Assembly (NCBI GenBank): GCA_002786065.1
Contig: NHNY01000001.1
Coordinates: forward strand, 558,001 to 622,000
Source: Microcyclospora pomicola
Lineage: Eukaryota; Ascomycota; Dothideomycetes; Capnodiales
DNA: 64,000 nucleotides
Direction: 5' to 3'
In this document: positions 33,701-45,808 of the stretch, piece by piece
Layout of the letters: every line of letters starts with the position of its first letter
How positions within the stretch are numbered: position 1 is the stretch's first letter
Program-made: the position numbers and the translations under genes
The notes under the pieces: generated by a model
The model's input: the letters and a program-made list of their open reading frames with translations, nothing else
Told to the model about the DNA's origin: nothing
Databases searched by the model: none

Positions 33701-35933
33701 ACAGAAGATCGCTTGTCGACCAAGTCATCTCCACCGCCGTGCCTGAATCACAAGAGCCCGAGCAAGTGTCGATAGCTGTCAAGGCTTTCATTGACGCGGA
33801 TCTGCCTGTGGAGTTGATCGAACTTTTGGAGAAGATCATCCTCGAGCCCTCCACTTTCAGCGACAATGCGAACCTCCAGAACTTGCTCATGCTTACTGCT
33901 GCCAAATCCGACCGCGGTCGTGTCGCAAACTACATTCAGCAGCTGGAGAACTACAGCCCGGACGACATCGCTCAGCAATGCATCGAGGTGGGGATGTACG
34001 AGGAGGCATTCTTGATCTACAAGAAGGCCAAGAGTCACGGCGAGGCCACAGATGTCCTTGTCAGCCACGTCATCAGCATCGACCGAGCACAGTCCTATGC
34101 TGAGGAGATCGATACACCCGAAGTCTGGAGCAAGGTCGCCAAAGCCCAGCTTGATGGCCTGCGTGTCACGGATTCCATCGAATCATACATGCGCGCTCAA
34201 GATGCGTCCAACCATCTGGAAGTCATTGAGATCGCCACGCATGCTGGCAAGGATGACGACTTGATCAAATATTTACGGATGGCCCGCAAGACTCTCCGCG
34301 AGCCTGCCGTTGACACCGCTCTTGCCTTTTCTTTTGCACGGACCGACCAGCTGCCGGAGCTGGAAGAATTCCTCCGTGGCACCAACGTTGCCAACATCGA
34401 GGAGTCTGGTGACAAGGCATACGCTGAAGGTCACCACGAGGCAGCGAAGATTTTCTTCACGTCCATCTCCCAGTGGGCCAAACTTGCCACCACGCTGGTC
34501 CACCTCAACGACTTCCAGGGCGCTGTGGAATGCGCACGCAAGGCCAACAGCATCAAAGTCTGGAAGCAGGTCAACCAAGCTTGCGTGGATAAAAAGGAGT
34601 TCCGCCTGGCGCAGATCTGTGGCCTCAACCTCATCATCGACGCTGATGAACTTGGTGAGCTCGTCAAGCAATACGAGCGCAATGGCTACTTCGACGAACT
34701 TATTGCCTTGCTCGAGGCTGGTCTTGGGCTTGAGAGGGTATGTGTCCCTGACTTTCTCTGCGATGTACTTCATTCAAAGCTGACTGACCTTAGGCTCATA
34801 TGGGAGTATTCACTTCTCTCGCCATCGCGCTCTCCCGCTACCATCCCGAGCGTGTCATGGAGCACCTGCGCATCTTTTGGGGTAGGATCAACATTCCCAA
34901 AACAATCGCAGCATGTGAGAGTGCACACCTCTGGCCAGAACTGGTGTTCCTCTATGCTCACTATGACGAATTCGACAACGCGGCTCTTGCCATGATGGAG
35001 CGTAGTGCAGACGCGTGGGAACATCACAGCTTCAAGGACACCATCGTCAAGGTGGCGAACTTGGAAATCTACTACCGGGCCTTGAACTTCTATCTTCAAG
35101 AGCAGCCATCTCTTATCACTGATTTGTTGCAGGTGCTGACTCCACGTATTGATGTCAGCCGTGTCGTTCGCATGTTCGAGAAGTCAGACAATATCCCGTT
35201 GATCAAGCCGTTCTTGCTCAATGTCCAGTCTCAAAACAAGCGAGCCGTCAACGATGCCATCAACGACCTGCTCGTCGAGGAGGAAGACTACAAGCAGTTG
35301 CGGGACAGCGCGCAAAACTTCGACAACTACGAGCCAGTCGTCCTTGCGCAGCGATTGGAGAAGCACGATCTCATCTTCTTCCGCCAGATCGCAGCAGAGA
35401 TCTACCGCAAGAACAAGCGATGGGACAAATCAATCGCACTCTCGAAGCAGGACAAACTCTACAGAGATGCCATCGAGACCGCTGCCATGTCTGGAAAGTC
35501 CGATGTGGTGGATGAGCTATTACGCTACGTAAGTTTGATTTTGTCTATTTGAATTGGGTGACCATGCGCTGACCTCCTACAGTTCGTCGACATTGGCAGT
35601 CGTGAGTGTGTCGGAGCGATGCTGTACTCTTGCTACGACCTCATCCCTCTGCACACCGTCATGGAAGTCTCATGGCGTCACGGCCTGACCGACTTCACCA
35701 TGCCCTTCATGATCAACTTCATGTCACAGCAGGCATCCACCATCGAGATCCTGAAGAAGGACAACGAAGAGCGCAAGACACGAGAGGCATCCGAGAAGAA
35801 GGAAGAAGACACCGGCCCCATCCTTGGCCAGTCTCGGTTAATGCTCACCCAAGGCCCGATCCAACAAGCAGCACCACCGATGCAGATGAACGGCTACATG
35901 CAACCGCAAGCCACCGGGTACCGAGGGTTCTAG
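30732..35933 (+). CDS. CHC1: clathrin heavy chain
   Basis: Triskelion-forming coat protein of clathrin vesicles at the plasma membrane and trans-Golgi/endosomes. Exons 30732-30791, 30853-34737, 34794-35528 and 35583-35933 (introns 61, 56 and 54 nt) keep phase and give 1676 residues, the family's normal length. The first exon encodes MGSLPIKFTELLQLTAAGIL. The second opens PASIGFNTCTLESDSFVCVR, the usual start of the terminal beta-propeller, which settles the choice between two close acceptors. The linker and seven CHCR repeats follow. Exon 3 starts AHMGVFTSLAIALSRYHPER, highly conserved. The last exon carries the trimerisation region and a Gln/Met/Pro-rich tail ending GYRGF. Confidence 0.97.
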
Positions 35934-36245
35934 AGGGATCTCCAGCCTGTTCTGTTTAGTCTGGCAGCATGGAGTGGTGGATGATGCATGGCATTAAACG
36001 TGCATACGCTGGAGTGGGCGAGGCGTGCGTTTGAATGGTTCTGTATAGTACGAAATCAAAGTAGCATGGTAACCTGGGAGGTCTCTCTCCTGGGCGTAAT
36101 TTGAAACGATTAGTTCTGCTTTTGTCCTGTGCATGCTGTATCATACGTGTCGATGGCTTTCACACATTTCTTAGTCCGGCTCTATCGATAATAGCATGGC
36201 GGAATGGCTCGCTCTTCGCGATCATGCTCCAGAGACTCTTGTACT

Positions 36246-36475
36246 GGACGACCACCTACTTCACTTTCTAAGTGCTGCTGGGGATAGGTACGGTCGTCCA
36301 GCGCTGGAACCAGGCTTGATGGTTCCATCCCACACAGCTCCTGAGACTTGCAGGCGTCTGGGACGACCGCTGACTTCACTTTCTTAGGTGCTGCTCGGGA
36401 TTGGTACGGTTGAGCAGCGCTGGAACAAGGCTGGGTGGTTCGTTCCCACACAGCTCCTAGCACTGGAGGCGTCTA
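36246..36475 (+). repeat. diverged 115-bp tandem duplication
   Basis: Copy one begins GGACGACCACCTACTTCACT (36246) and copy two GGACGACCGCTGACTTCACT (36361). Both continue with a near-identical GCGCTGGAAC core and a CACACAGCTCCT block, ending at GGCGTCT. By eye they agree at roughly 80% of positions, so the duplication is not recent. Confidence 0.85.
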
Positions 36476-36864
36476 GCTACCTACCTAGAGAGCAGTCTGA
36501 CGTTGCGATGGGGAGGAGGCCACTCCGTCCGGATACTACTGTACATACCATCTGCGGTAAGGATGGCCCAATCGCCTACTTCTGAATATCATATGCAGCA
36601 GACATTCCGGAAGGTCTCTACTCTATGACTGCTTTCGGATATTCCTAGCCTTCTAGATCGCCACACTGATCATATCTCCGATTGCTTGAGAGCAACAGGA
36701 CTTATCAACCTACCAGATCACCAAGCTTTGTTTCGTTGGTAGGGAGAGTGCCACTTCGCCTAGGCAACACGGTATGGACGCAAAGCCGACATTCGTTTCA
36801 CTCGCACATGTCATTGCTTGGGAAATTCAAATGCAGAGGTCACAAATGGAATGAAGCTTACGCG

Positions 36865-37060
36865 CATGCATATGCAAAACTCATATGCGATACTCACTTG
36901 CGAACTTCACATGCAGAATCACATGCAACCTCTACATGCAGGCTCCACATTGAAGACTCATAAGCCAGACGCACATGAACCTTCATATGAACCTTCATAT
37001 GCACACTTCACACAAGAAGTTCACCTCCAATGATCACTTCAAAAGTTCACTTCGCTAGCA
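36865..37060 (+). repeat. degenerate ~13-bp satellite
   Basis: About fifteen loose copies of a unit like TCACATGCAAACT, varying from 11 to 15 bp. The clearest stretch has CATATGAACCTT twice in a row (~36985-37010). The unit length is not a multiple of three and no frame is kept, so it is taken as non-coding. Confidence 0.7.
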
Positions 37061-38407
37061 TGTGACTGAGCTTTGACCACTCGCCCGTGTTCGACGTGCT
37101 ATATCTTCGAGGTCAATCCTTCTTTTGAACGGTCACTTCTACTTCAAACTCCATTCAACCACTTCATCCGCGTCATTATGCATGTCATGACTTAGGTCAA
37201 GTGTTCCACGATAAGAACACTATGCCGTGACCTTTGCCAAGGCACACTTTACCATCAACATTATCGAGATGGCAAAAGAGATCCCACCAAAGAAGCTGCG
37301 TACAGAGGCATCATAAGTCTGCCTTGGATCCAGACCTTGTACAATTACGCGTACGAGGCCTGGGCCCCACATACGAGGCCGAACATGATGTGCAAATGAG
37401 CGAGGTAAGCAGGCTATCCACTCGTGAATCTGTTCGATCACGCCCTCCTTTCCATTGATCTTCCTATCCACTAACACCCTCGCCTTGCAGTAACGCTTCG
37501 ACTTCAAGCCAAAAGATGGCAAGACTTTGAGGAACCGGCCATTTTCACATGCAGATTTGGCGAAGTTCGTCGCGGCCGACACCATAACCCTACGCGATGT
37601 CGCACAAGACCAAGACAGTTGGCCAGTGTCATTCCGCGGTGGCCAGGAGACACTCGCTAAGAGAATGTACCTGGCCTTCATGCGCATGGCTATGAATATC
37701 CTTGCAACGTGCGAGGAAGATCAGACAACTCGTAGCGTGTTTCCAGAGTCTCCCATCGAAGATGCTCCAAAGATCTGTCTGGGTATGGAAGCCGAGAAAT
37801 TTCATCGAGTATACATGCTGTACAAATTCTACGTCAACAAGAATCGACGTATGGTTGGCGAAACGTCGAGAGATGGCACTGGCGTACACGGCAAGTGGTG
37901 CGAGCTGCCTATCTTCTCTTTGCCTGGCCAGGACCGTCTGCCGATCACCCTGGAGCAGATTGCGGAGAACCAGGCGGCCTTCGGCGATTCAACAGACATT
38001 CACGAACAAGACGGCATAGACTTCGCAGACATCCAGGCACTGGACAAAGATGAGGACCTGCTCGATCCACTCGACGCGAATGAGAGAGCCGACAAGACTG
38101 ACCGAGTAATGGGCTCGTACTCTGTCCGACTATCGCAGCGCATTCCAAGCCTGGACGGTCCCACCCAAGAAGTGCTCATCAAATCGCTTATGGATGTTCG
38201 ATACAAGTTCCCCGAGCGCAGCCGAATGAACACGATGTTCCTGCCGAACGTCGATCTTGTTGAATCGCAGAAGAAAGAGTTCATGAACAGCAACGATGAG
38301 CTCGGGACCGTCCTCGCAGATCTGGAGGCTAATGGTGGCCACAGCTGGAGGAGATCGAAGGCCACAACATTTCGGTTGAACTGAACTCGGCCTAGGAAAG
38401 CGGCGAA

Positions 38408-38617
38408 GTACATCAGCATTAGAGGAGAGTATATTAGCATTAGAGGAAGGTATATCTGCATTAGAGAACAGTATACCACTACCAGGGAGAAGTATACCAG
38501 CATTAAAGAGAAGGATACTGGCATTAATATGAAGTATATTGGAAATAGAAGGAAGTATACTGGGATTAGAAGAAAGTATATGGGGATTAGAAAGAGGTAT
38601 ACTGGGATTAGAGAAGA
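38408..38617 (+). repeat. 21-bp minisatellite, ten units, coding frame kept
   Basis: Ten consecutive units of exactly 21 bp, like GTATACTGGGATTAGAAGAA plus one base. They differ by several substitutions each but no indels. In the frame of the helicase relic they read as seven-residue repeats such as KYTGIRR, KYMGIRK and RYTGIRE. Conservation of unit length suggests expansion while the frame was still translated. Confidence 0.92.
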
Positions 38618-39406
38618 CTTCATCAACGTCGGAAAAGAAGATACCTGGTCAGGCTCCAGATTATGTGGAGAGGTAACGTTGATGCCGCATCAGCCCGCTG
38701 CCATTGCACAGCAGTCTGATCGTACCACGAAAGACAAAGGCGCGACAAAGCAGAAGAATGATAGCGACGATGACAGCGACGATGGTAGCGACGATGATGC
38801 CAACGACAATGATGATGAAGACGATGCGGGTGAAAGATTGGACCCCAGCACGCTGAGACGTGCAATCACGCTGAAAGTGAACGACAATCTCTTCTCACTG
38901 ATCGCCCTCGACGAGGCTCACCGGTGCAAGAACATCCACACCCTCCAAACCCAAACTCTGTATCTTTTCGGCGCGGCCAAATTTCGATGATGACAGCTAC
39001 TGCGGCTTCCAACAATATCAGCGACATCGCCGGGTTGCTGTACTTCTTCTGGCTACGCATCCGCCCTCGTCTTTCGACTGACTATGTCTATCCAAACCAT
39101 GATGCATATTTGCAAGTCGGTCGTGACATGGTCGGGAAGTACGAAGGCAGCTTTCTCAACGTGTCGGAAGAAGACGCGCTTGAAGTACTGAGCACGCTCA
39201 GCCCGAAAAACTTCAAGAAAGTCCTCAGTCAGGCTGGAGGTGCGACCAACATCGATGCCGGGTCTGCGCTCCTCCAACCCATCTTGTTCATTCTCATGGT
39301 CCGCCGCGTCCCAGGAGATACCGTCTATACCAAGGGACTGCACATGGAGTTGGTAGATGCGATTCCCATCCATCGCATCGTCACAAGGGAGATAAGACTG
39401 CCTCCC

Positions 39407-39475
39407 ATGGCGAGGCAGCGATACGACTGGATCCATGCCTCGCTCGTCGATCCAGTCGAACTTCTGCCTTGCCAT
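39407..39475. repeat. inverted repeat, 27-bp arms, 15-bp spacer
   Basis: Left arm 39407-39433 (ATGGCGAGGCAGCGATACGA...) pairs with right arm 39449-39475 at 22 of 27 positions, with weaker similarity outside. Both strands read alike: PMARQRYDWI forward and PMARQKFDWI reverse. The right arm is therefore an inverted copy of coding sequence from the helicase relic. Confidence 0.88.
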
Positions 39476-39613
39476 TGGAAGCATCACGATCGAAGGCGAC
39501 CGCTGCTTGATGTGCTCCCGGATAGACTGATGTGGGTGTCTCAAGGTGGCGGTCCTGTACAGAAGTATGTAGAAGTACAGTGGGGATGGACACTGGTAAT
39601 CACAAGTCTGTAG

Positions 39614-41833
39614 TGTTATAGTATCGGATCAACAAGCATAACACGATATGTGAAGGCTCAGGCTGTCTCCGGTTGCTGACTGTCTGGTTGTATCTACTGT
39701 AAGATACACATATGCACTGAACGGCGGATGTAAAGCCCTCAAGCATCAACGATGAAGGATGGACCGGGATGCGAACGTGCAGGCAGGTTTTGGACTGGAC
39801 CGACATGTATATGTGTACGGGATCAGGAAACGGAATGAGCCTTACTGCTGACGAGGCGTGATCTCCGTCTCACGCTCACCAGCTTCACGTAATGGCATTA
39901 CTGGACAACCTTGCACAGGGGCACGTTGTGGGAATGAAACTTGTCCACCACGACAATGAGGTGCAAGCTGAATCTACCTCGATCGGCCGTTTGGTGTCAT
40001 CTCTGATATGGTAACGATGACCGAGTCGCAGATCTCCGATGGCAGATCCTCCACCATACTGCGAGGCAGCAACTCACGTGGAGTAAATCGTAGGTATGGT
40101 AGCCATTATTGCTGGCCTCCCCATTGGAGTTCCTGAAGTCTTGTCTGGGAGACGCAAGCCTGCAGTAGCCTTTGCCAGTTTTATCTCTCTTCGCAGGCGT
40201 CCACACCGTTCTTGATGCCGAACGGTCGATGTCATCACCAATTGTAATCATCACAAACCCTACCTCGAGGTCGAGGTGAGATGTGAGCAGGCGGCGCCAG
40301 GTCTGAGGTGCGTAGATGGTGCCACAGCTCAGGTCCCGTGACAGCGAGTTGAGCGTTCACTCACAGGAAGTTTCGTCTCATGTATTCGACACCAGGTCAC
40401 ATCTCTGGCTGTACACCCCCTCACTTGCATCGAAGTATGATTGTGTACGTCCTGCTAATCGGCGTCCGAGACATCCTCAGTCTACACGTAAATTCTATGC
40501 GGAGCATCCGATCGGACCTCCGGATACGTACTTGTGAGATCGTCTCGGGTGGAAGCTCAGCATGAAGTTGCCCATTATTATTTCCACAGAACGCCTGACT
40601 TTATTACTGGTGTCCGTGCGAAAGGGCCTCTTTTACCTAGCAGTGAGCGGTGAGAGGTCCATCTGACAGTTCCGCGTGGCCAGGCCACCGCCAGGCTCTA
40701 GGAACGTGCAAGAGGCAGACCCGGCGAACCTAGTGAGCATATCCTTTGTTAGCAAGTAGGTCTCCCCGGCCATACATTGGCCGCTCCAGTGTGCGTGTTT
40801 CTGGGGTCCCGATGCGCCGCCGCAGTAGAGCTACAGAGCACATGCTAGCGACGAGGTTCCCGTAAGGACCCGGACGCAAGATCGTGAGGGTCAGGAGGGG
40901 CGACAGATCTTGATGAGGTATAAACACATTATTGTCGTGTGCTCGAAATGTTTGGGTTTCCGGTTCCGATTTCTTCCCTCGGACATGATGGGGATGCGGA
41001 GGACGAAGAGGGGGTTGAGAGTTCTGCTGGCATGTACCACTCCGCTACGGTTTCTCGCATGCTGGCCACAAACCATAGCGGTAAATGCATTGTCGTTGTC
41101 GTGGTTCGGGAGAAGAAGGGATGCACGACGTGGCTTGCTCGTTGTCAACATCCCCGTACCTTGCATGTATGTGCGGCATATCGTCGTAGTCAGCGTCTGA
41201 TACCTCGGAAAGCTGAGGCCGAGGGGCAGCGAACAGCTGGGGGGAGCTCTGCTAATCCCGGAGCTTCGATAGGTCGGCAGACTTCAGTGTGGTTTGTGGA
41301 AGATGAAGCAGAAGATGAAGAGTCTGCATTCTTGTCTTCACTCCATCGGATTCATCAGCGTCTGAACATATCTTCCATCATCTCCGGAGCAGCCTGCGTG
41401 ACGTTGTGATTGCTGTTGGTATTTGGTACAGCTATCACTGCATGGTGACGGAACTACGACCGTTATCTCGCCGTTCCGAACTAAAACCCCACCATCAATG
41501 CCATTGAGGATAACAAGCGACACCACCACCAACACCACCCTCTTCTCTTTACCCTCCACCTCTTCTCTCAAGGCTCCGTGACTCCCCTCTTTTGTACGAG
41601 AAGCTGCGAGCCATCATCCGCGAGCCTCGCCACAAGGAAGCGTACGAGGTGTCGGATCGACTGCGACAGCAGTGTGTCGGTGAGCTTGCCCTGGTGTTTT
41701 GCTTATTCTTCGCGTTGCCTAGACGTCAAGCTTGGCTGCCGCATGATAGTATGAAAGGACTGTCCAGACTGACAATCACAAGCTTAGCACATTCCTCCCC
41801 TCCACAAAACACTCCATTCTCCACTCTACAATC
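39614..41833. other. 2.2-kb gene desert upstream of PYC
   Basis: No frame with a recognisable domain on either strand; a 156-codon frame at 40939-41409 has biased composition and no family resemblance. The right 250 bp, with C-rich CCACCACCAACACC-type stretches, are probably the pyruvate carboxylase promoter and leader. No transposon ends were seen. Confidence 0.5.
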
Positions 41834-44800
41834 ATGGCCGAAACCGAATATGGCAGCCCGGACGAGCATGCCGACACCCACTCCACCAAGAACATGGTGC
41901 ACCAGCGCCTACGCGCCAACAGCAGCATCATGCAGCTGAAGAAGATCCTCGTCGCCAACCGTGGCGAAATCCCCATCCGTATCTTCCGTACCGCCCACGA
42001 ACTTTCCCTGCAGACCGTCGCCGTCTACAGCTACGAGGACCGCCTGGGCATGCACAGACAGAAGGCCGATGAAGCATATATGATCGGCCAACGCGGCCAG
42101 TACACCCCTGTCGGAGCTTACTTGGCTGGTGACGAGATCATCAAGATCGCCTTGGCTCATGGTGAGTTGCTCCCTACGCTGGGTGCACAACAGCAATGAT
42201 GCGCGCGGGATTGCGCTTTTATAGCAGACAAAGTACTGACGGTTATCTACATAGACGTCCAGATGATCCACCCTGGTTATGGATTCCTCAGCGAAAACTA
42301 CGAATTCGCAAAGGCCGTCGAAAAAGCCGGCCTGATCTGGATTGGCCCAGACCCAGAGACCATCAACGATCTAGGAGACAAGGTCTCAGCCCGAAACCTT
42401 GCCGCAAAGGCGAACGTGCCTTGTGTGCCAGGTACACCCGGTCCCGTGGCCAAGTTTGAGGAGGTCAAGGACTTCACTGACGAGCACGGCTTCCCTATCA
42501 TCATCAAGGCCGCCTTCGGTGGTGGTGGACGTGGCATGCGTGTGGTCTGGAAGCAAGAAGAGCTCAAGGACGCCTTCGAGCGAGCCACATCCGAGGCAAA
42601 ATCTGCTTTCGGTAATGGCACAGTCTTCGTGGAACGTTTCCTTTATCGCCCTAAGCACATCGAAGTCCAGCTTCTGGGAGACAACCACGGCAACGTTGTC
42701 CACTTGTACGAGCGTGACTGCTCCGTACAGCGACGACACCAGAAGGTCGTGGAATTGGCACCAGCCAAGGACCTTCCGCAAGCCACTCGCGACGCGATCT
42801 TGAACGATGCCGTCAAGCTCGCCAAATCCGCCAACTACCGCAATGCCGGTACCGCCGAGTTTTTGGTCGACCAGGAGAACCGCCACTACTTCATCGAGAT
42901 CAACCCGCGTATTCAAGTCGAGCACACCATCACCGAAGAGATTACTGGAATCGATATCGTTGCTGCACAGATCCAGATTGCTGCTGGTGCTTCGCTCCAA
43001 CAGCTTGGTCTGACCCAGGACCGCATCTCCACTCGTGGATTTGCCATTCAGTGCCGTATCACGACTGAGGACCCAGCTGAGCAGTTCAAGCCAGATACTG
43101 GTAAGATTGAGGTCTACCGTTCTGCTGGTGGAAAGTAAGTGCTACTCTTCCCGACTTCATAACCCATGACTGACCACTTGTAGCGGTGTGAGATTGGATG
43201 GTGGAAACGGGTTCGCTGGCGCAGTAATTACCCCATTCTATGATTCAATGCTGGTGAAGTGCACATGCCAGGGATCGACGTACGAGATCGCTCGGCGAAA
43301 GGTCATTCGTGCCTTGGTCGAATTCCGAATCCGTGGTGTCAAGAGCAACATTCCTTTCCTCACATCTCTGCTCACACATCCTACCTTTATCGACGGAAAC
43401 TGCTGGACAACTTTCATCGACGACACACCCGAGCTCTTCGCGCTGGTGGGTAGCCAGAACCGTGCGCAGAAATTGCTAGCATACCTCGGCGACCTCGCAG
43501 TCAATGGAAGTCAAATCAAGGGCCAAATTGGCGAGTCCAAGTTCAAGGGCGAGGTTATCATGCCTGTTCTACACGATGGAGCAGGTAAAGCGATCGATGT
43601 CTCTCAGCCATGTACCAAGGGCTGGAGGAACGTTATCGTCGAGAAGGGGCCAGAAGCTTTCGCCAAAGCCGTAAGAGCGAACAAGGGTTGCTTGATCATG
43701 GACACCACCTGGCGTGACGCACATCAATCGTTGCTTGCCACTCGCATGAGGACGGTTGACCTGCTCAATATTGCCAAGGAGACCAGCTATGCTCTGTCGA
43801 ACGCCTGGGCATTGGAGAACTGGGGCGGTGCGACTTTCGACGTGGCCATGCGCTTCTTGTACGAGGACCCATGGGACCGACTGAGGAAGATGCGAAAGCT
43901 AGTGCCCAACATTCCTTTCCAGATGCTGCTGCGCGGCGCCAATGGTGTGGCATACTCCTCGCTTCCGGACAACGCGATCTACCACTTCTGTGCTGAAGCC
44001 AAGAAGGCTGGTATGGACATTTTCCGTGTTTTCGACGCGCTCAACGATGTAAACCAGCTCGAAGTTGGTATCAAAGCTGTACTGAAGGCTGGTGGTGTTG
44101 CTGAGGGCACTGTGTGCTACTCTGGAGACAGTGAGTCGCTTACTATATCATGAGTTGTTGATAGCCTGCTGACACGTCCTAGTGATGAATCCATCAAAGA
44201 AGTACAACTTGGAGTACTACTTGAGTGTAGTTGACAAGATTGTCGGCATGGGCGCCCACATTCTTGGTATCAAGGACAGTAAGTTACTGTTTTGCATGCC
44301 AATCATGACCACGCCGCTAACTTGTATCCGCAGTGGCTGGTGTGCTCAAGCCTAGAGCTGCAACGATCCTCATCGGCACAATCAGGAAAAAGTATCCCGA
44401 TCTCCCCATCCATGTTCACACCCACGACTCTGCTGGTACCGGTGTAGCTTCCATGGTAGCGTGCGCCGCAGCTGGTGCCGACGCTGTCGATGCTGCCACC
44501 GACAGTTTATCTGGAATGACTTCTCAGCCCAGCATTGGTGCGCTCGTTGCATCGTTGGAGGGTGGCGATCTGGACACCGGTCTCGATGCACACATGTTGC
44601 GTGCAATCGATACTTATTGGGGCAAGTCATCCCGGATTTCATTTATTCTCTATCTCTCTTCAAAAGCTAACAGCTGGAGTAGCACAAGTAAGACTAGTGT
44701 ACTCGCCGTTCGAGGCTGGCCTGACTGGTCCTGACCCTGAGGTTTACGAGCACGAGATTCCTGGTGGTCAGCTCACCAATCTCATCTTCCAGGCTTCGCA

Positions 44801-45808
44801 GCAAGGCCTTGGTGCCCAGTGGGCACAAACCAAGAAGGCTTACGAGCAAGCCAACGACCTACTTGGCGACATCGTCAAGGTCACACCCACTTCCAAGGTT
44901 GTGGGAGATCTTGCACAGTTCATGGTCTCTAACAAGCTTTCCTACGACGACACCATCGAGAAAGCAGGCGAGCTGGACTTCCCATCGTCCGTGCTTGAGT
45001 TCTTCGAGGGTCTTATGGGTCAGCCGTACGGTGGTTTCCCAGAGCCCCTCCGCAGCAAAGCACTGCGCGATCGACGCAAGATGGACAAGCGACCAGGTCT
45101 CTACATGGACCCACTCGACTTTGACGCCATCCGCAAGAAGCTGAAGGAGGCTTACGGCGGATGCACGGAAACCGACGTGGCCAGCTATGCCATGTACCCC
45201 AAGGTCTTTGATGACTACAAGAAGTTCGTCGCCAAGTACGGTGACCTCTCCGTCCTCCCCACCAAGTACTTCTTGAACAAGCCCGAGATTGGCGAGGAGT
45301 TTACCGTCGAGCTCGAGAAGGGCAAGATGCTCATCCTCAAGCTACTCGCCGTTGGCCCGCTTAGCGAGCAGACCGGTAACAGGTAATATCTGCCATTCCA
45401 TGCTGTGTTGAGATTCATGCCTAACGAATTACTACAGGGAGGTCTACTACGAGGTGAATGGCGAGATGCGCCAGATCACCGTGCTGGATCAGCACGCCGC
45501 GGTGGAGAACACGAGCCGCCCCAAGGCCGATGCATCCGACAGCAGCCAGGTTGGCGCCCCCATGTCCGGCGTCGTCGTCGAGATTCGCGTCAAGGACGGC
45601 GGCGAAGTCAACAAGGGCGACCCCATTGCTGTGCTGAGCGCAATGAAGATGGTGAGCAACTCCAGTCAGGACGTGAGGTTTACATTCGCTAATCATTTTA
45701 CAGGAAATGATCATTTCCAGTCCACATTCCGGAAAAGTCAGCACGCTTAGTGTCAAGGAAGGCGACTCAGTCGACAGCCAAGATCTCGTGTGCAAGATTG
45801 TCAAGTAG
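41834..45808 (+). CDS. PYC1: pyruvate carboxylase
   Basis: Biotin enzyme converting pyruvate, bicarbonate and ATP to oxaloacetate; fungal forms are usually cytosolic. Eight exons: 41834-42161, 42255-43134, 43184-44130, 44183-44278, 44334-44621, 44683-45382, 45438-45651, 45704-45808. Phases agree throughout and give 1185 residues. Order: biotin carboxylase ([47 protein letters not shown]), carboxyltransferase ([26 protein letters not shown]), allosteric linker (YGGFPEP), and biotin carrier with the modified Lys in SAMKME split by the last intron. Intron five (44622-44682) starts GCAAGT instead of GT; only this junction restores [16 protein letters not shown]. The N-terminus has no obvious mitochondrial signal. 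Confidence 0.97.

Larger units (their letters stand above)
35934..37230. other. repeat-bearing region without genes
   Basis: Downstream of CHC1. It holds the 115-bp tandem duplication and the ~13-bp satellite listed separately. Frames are short, on both strands and without domains. Confidence 0.55.
37270..39613 (+). pseudogene. decayed DEAH/SNF2-like helicase gene
   Basis: Remains of a helicase-like host gene. One long frame (about 37494-38381) has no recognised domain but looks like real protein (YMLYKFYVNKNRRM, PIFSLPGQDRLPITL). After an in-frame stop the same frame runs through ten 21-bp repeats, an Asp-rich linker (DSDDDSDDGSDDD) and LIALDEAHRCKNIHT, a motif II of the SNF2/superfamily 2 type. 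The following TATAAS motif III lies in another frame, followed by DIAGLLYFFW and about 200 residues that no longer resemble a helicase. Upstream, an intron-like stretch (37405-37490, good donor, branch and acceptor) leads straight into a stop codon, and a possible first exon is broken. At least three disabling changes are visible. The C-terminal helicase domain is absent. I cannot name the original family. Confidence 0.6.

Noticed and set aside
32869-33723. 284-codon frame on the - strand
   Set aside because: Antisense to clathrin heavy chain CHCR repeats; its Leu/Val/Asp-rich composition mirrors the sense codons.
36865-37060. CRISPR-like array
   Set aside because: Units are ~13 bp, degenerate and without distinct spacers; the organism is a eukaryote.
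39053-39544. 163-codon frame on the - strand resembling PMARQKFDWI
   Set aside because: The resemblance comes from the inverted repeat at 39407-39475; it is not a separate gene.
42386-43000. 204-codon frame on the - strand
   Set aside because: Antisense to the biotin carboxylase domain of pyruvate carboxylase.
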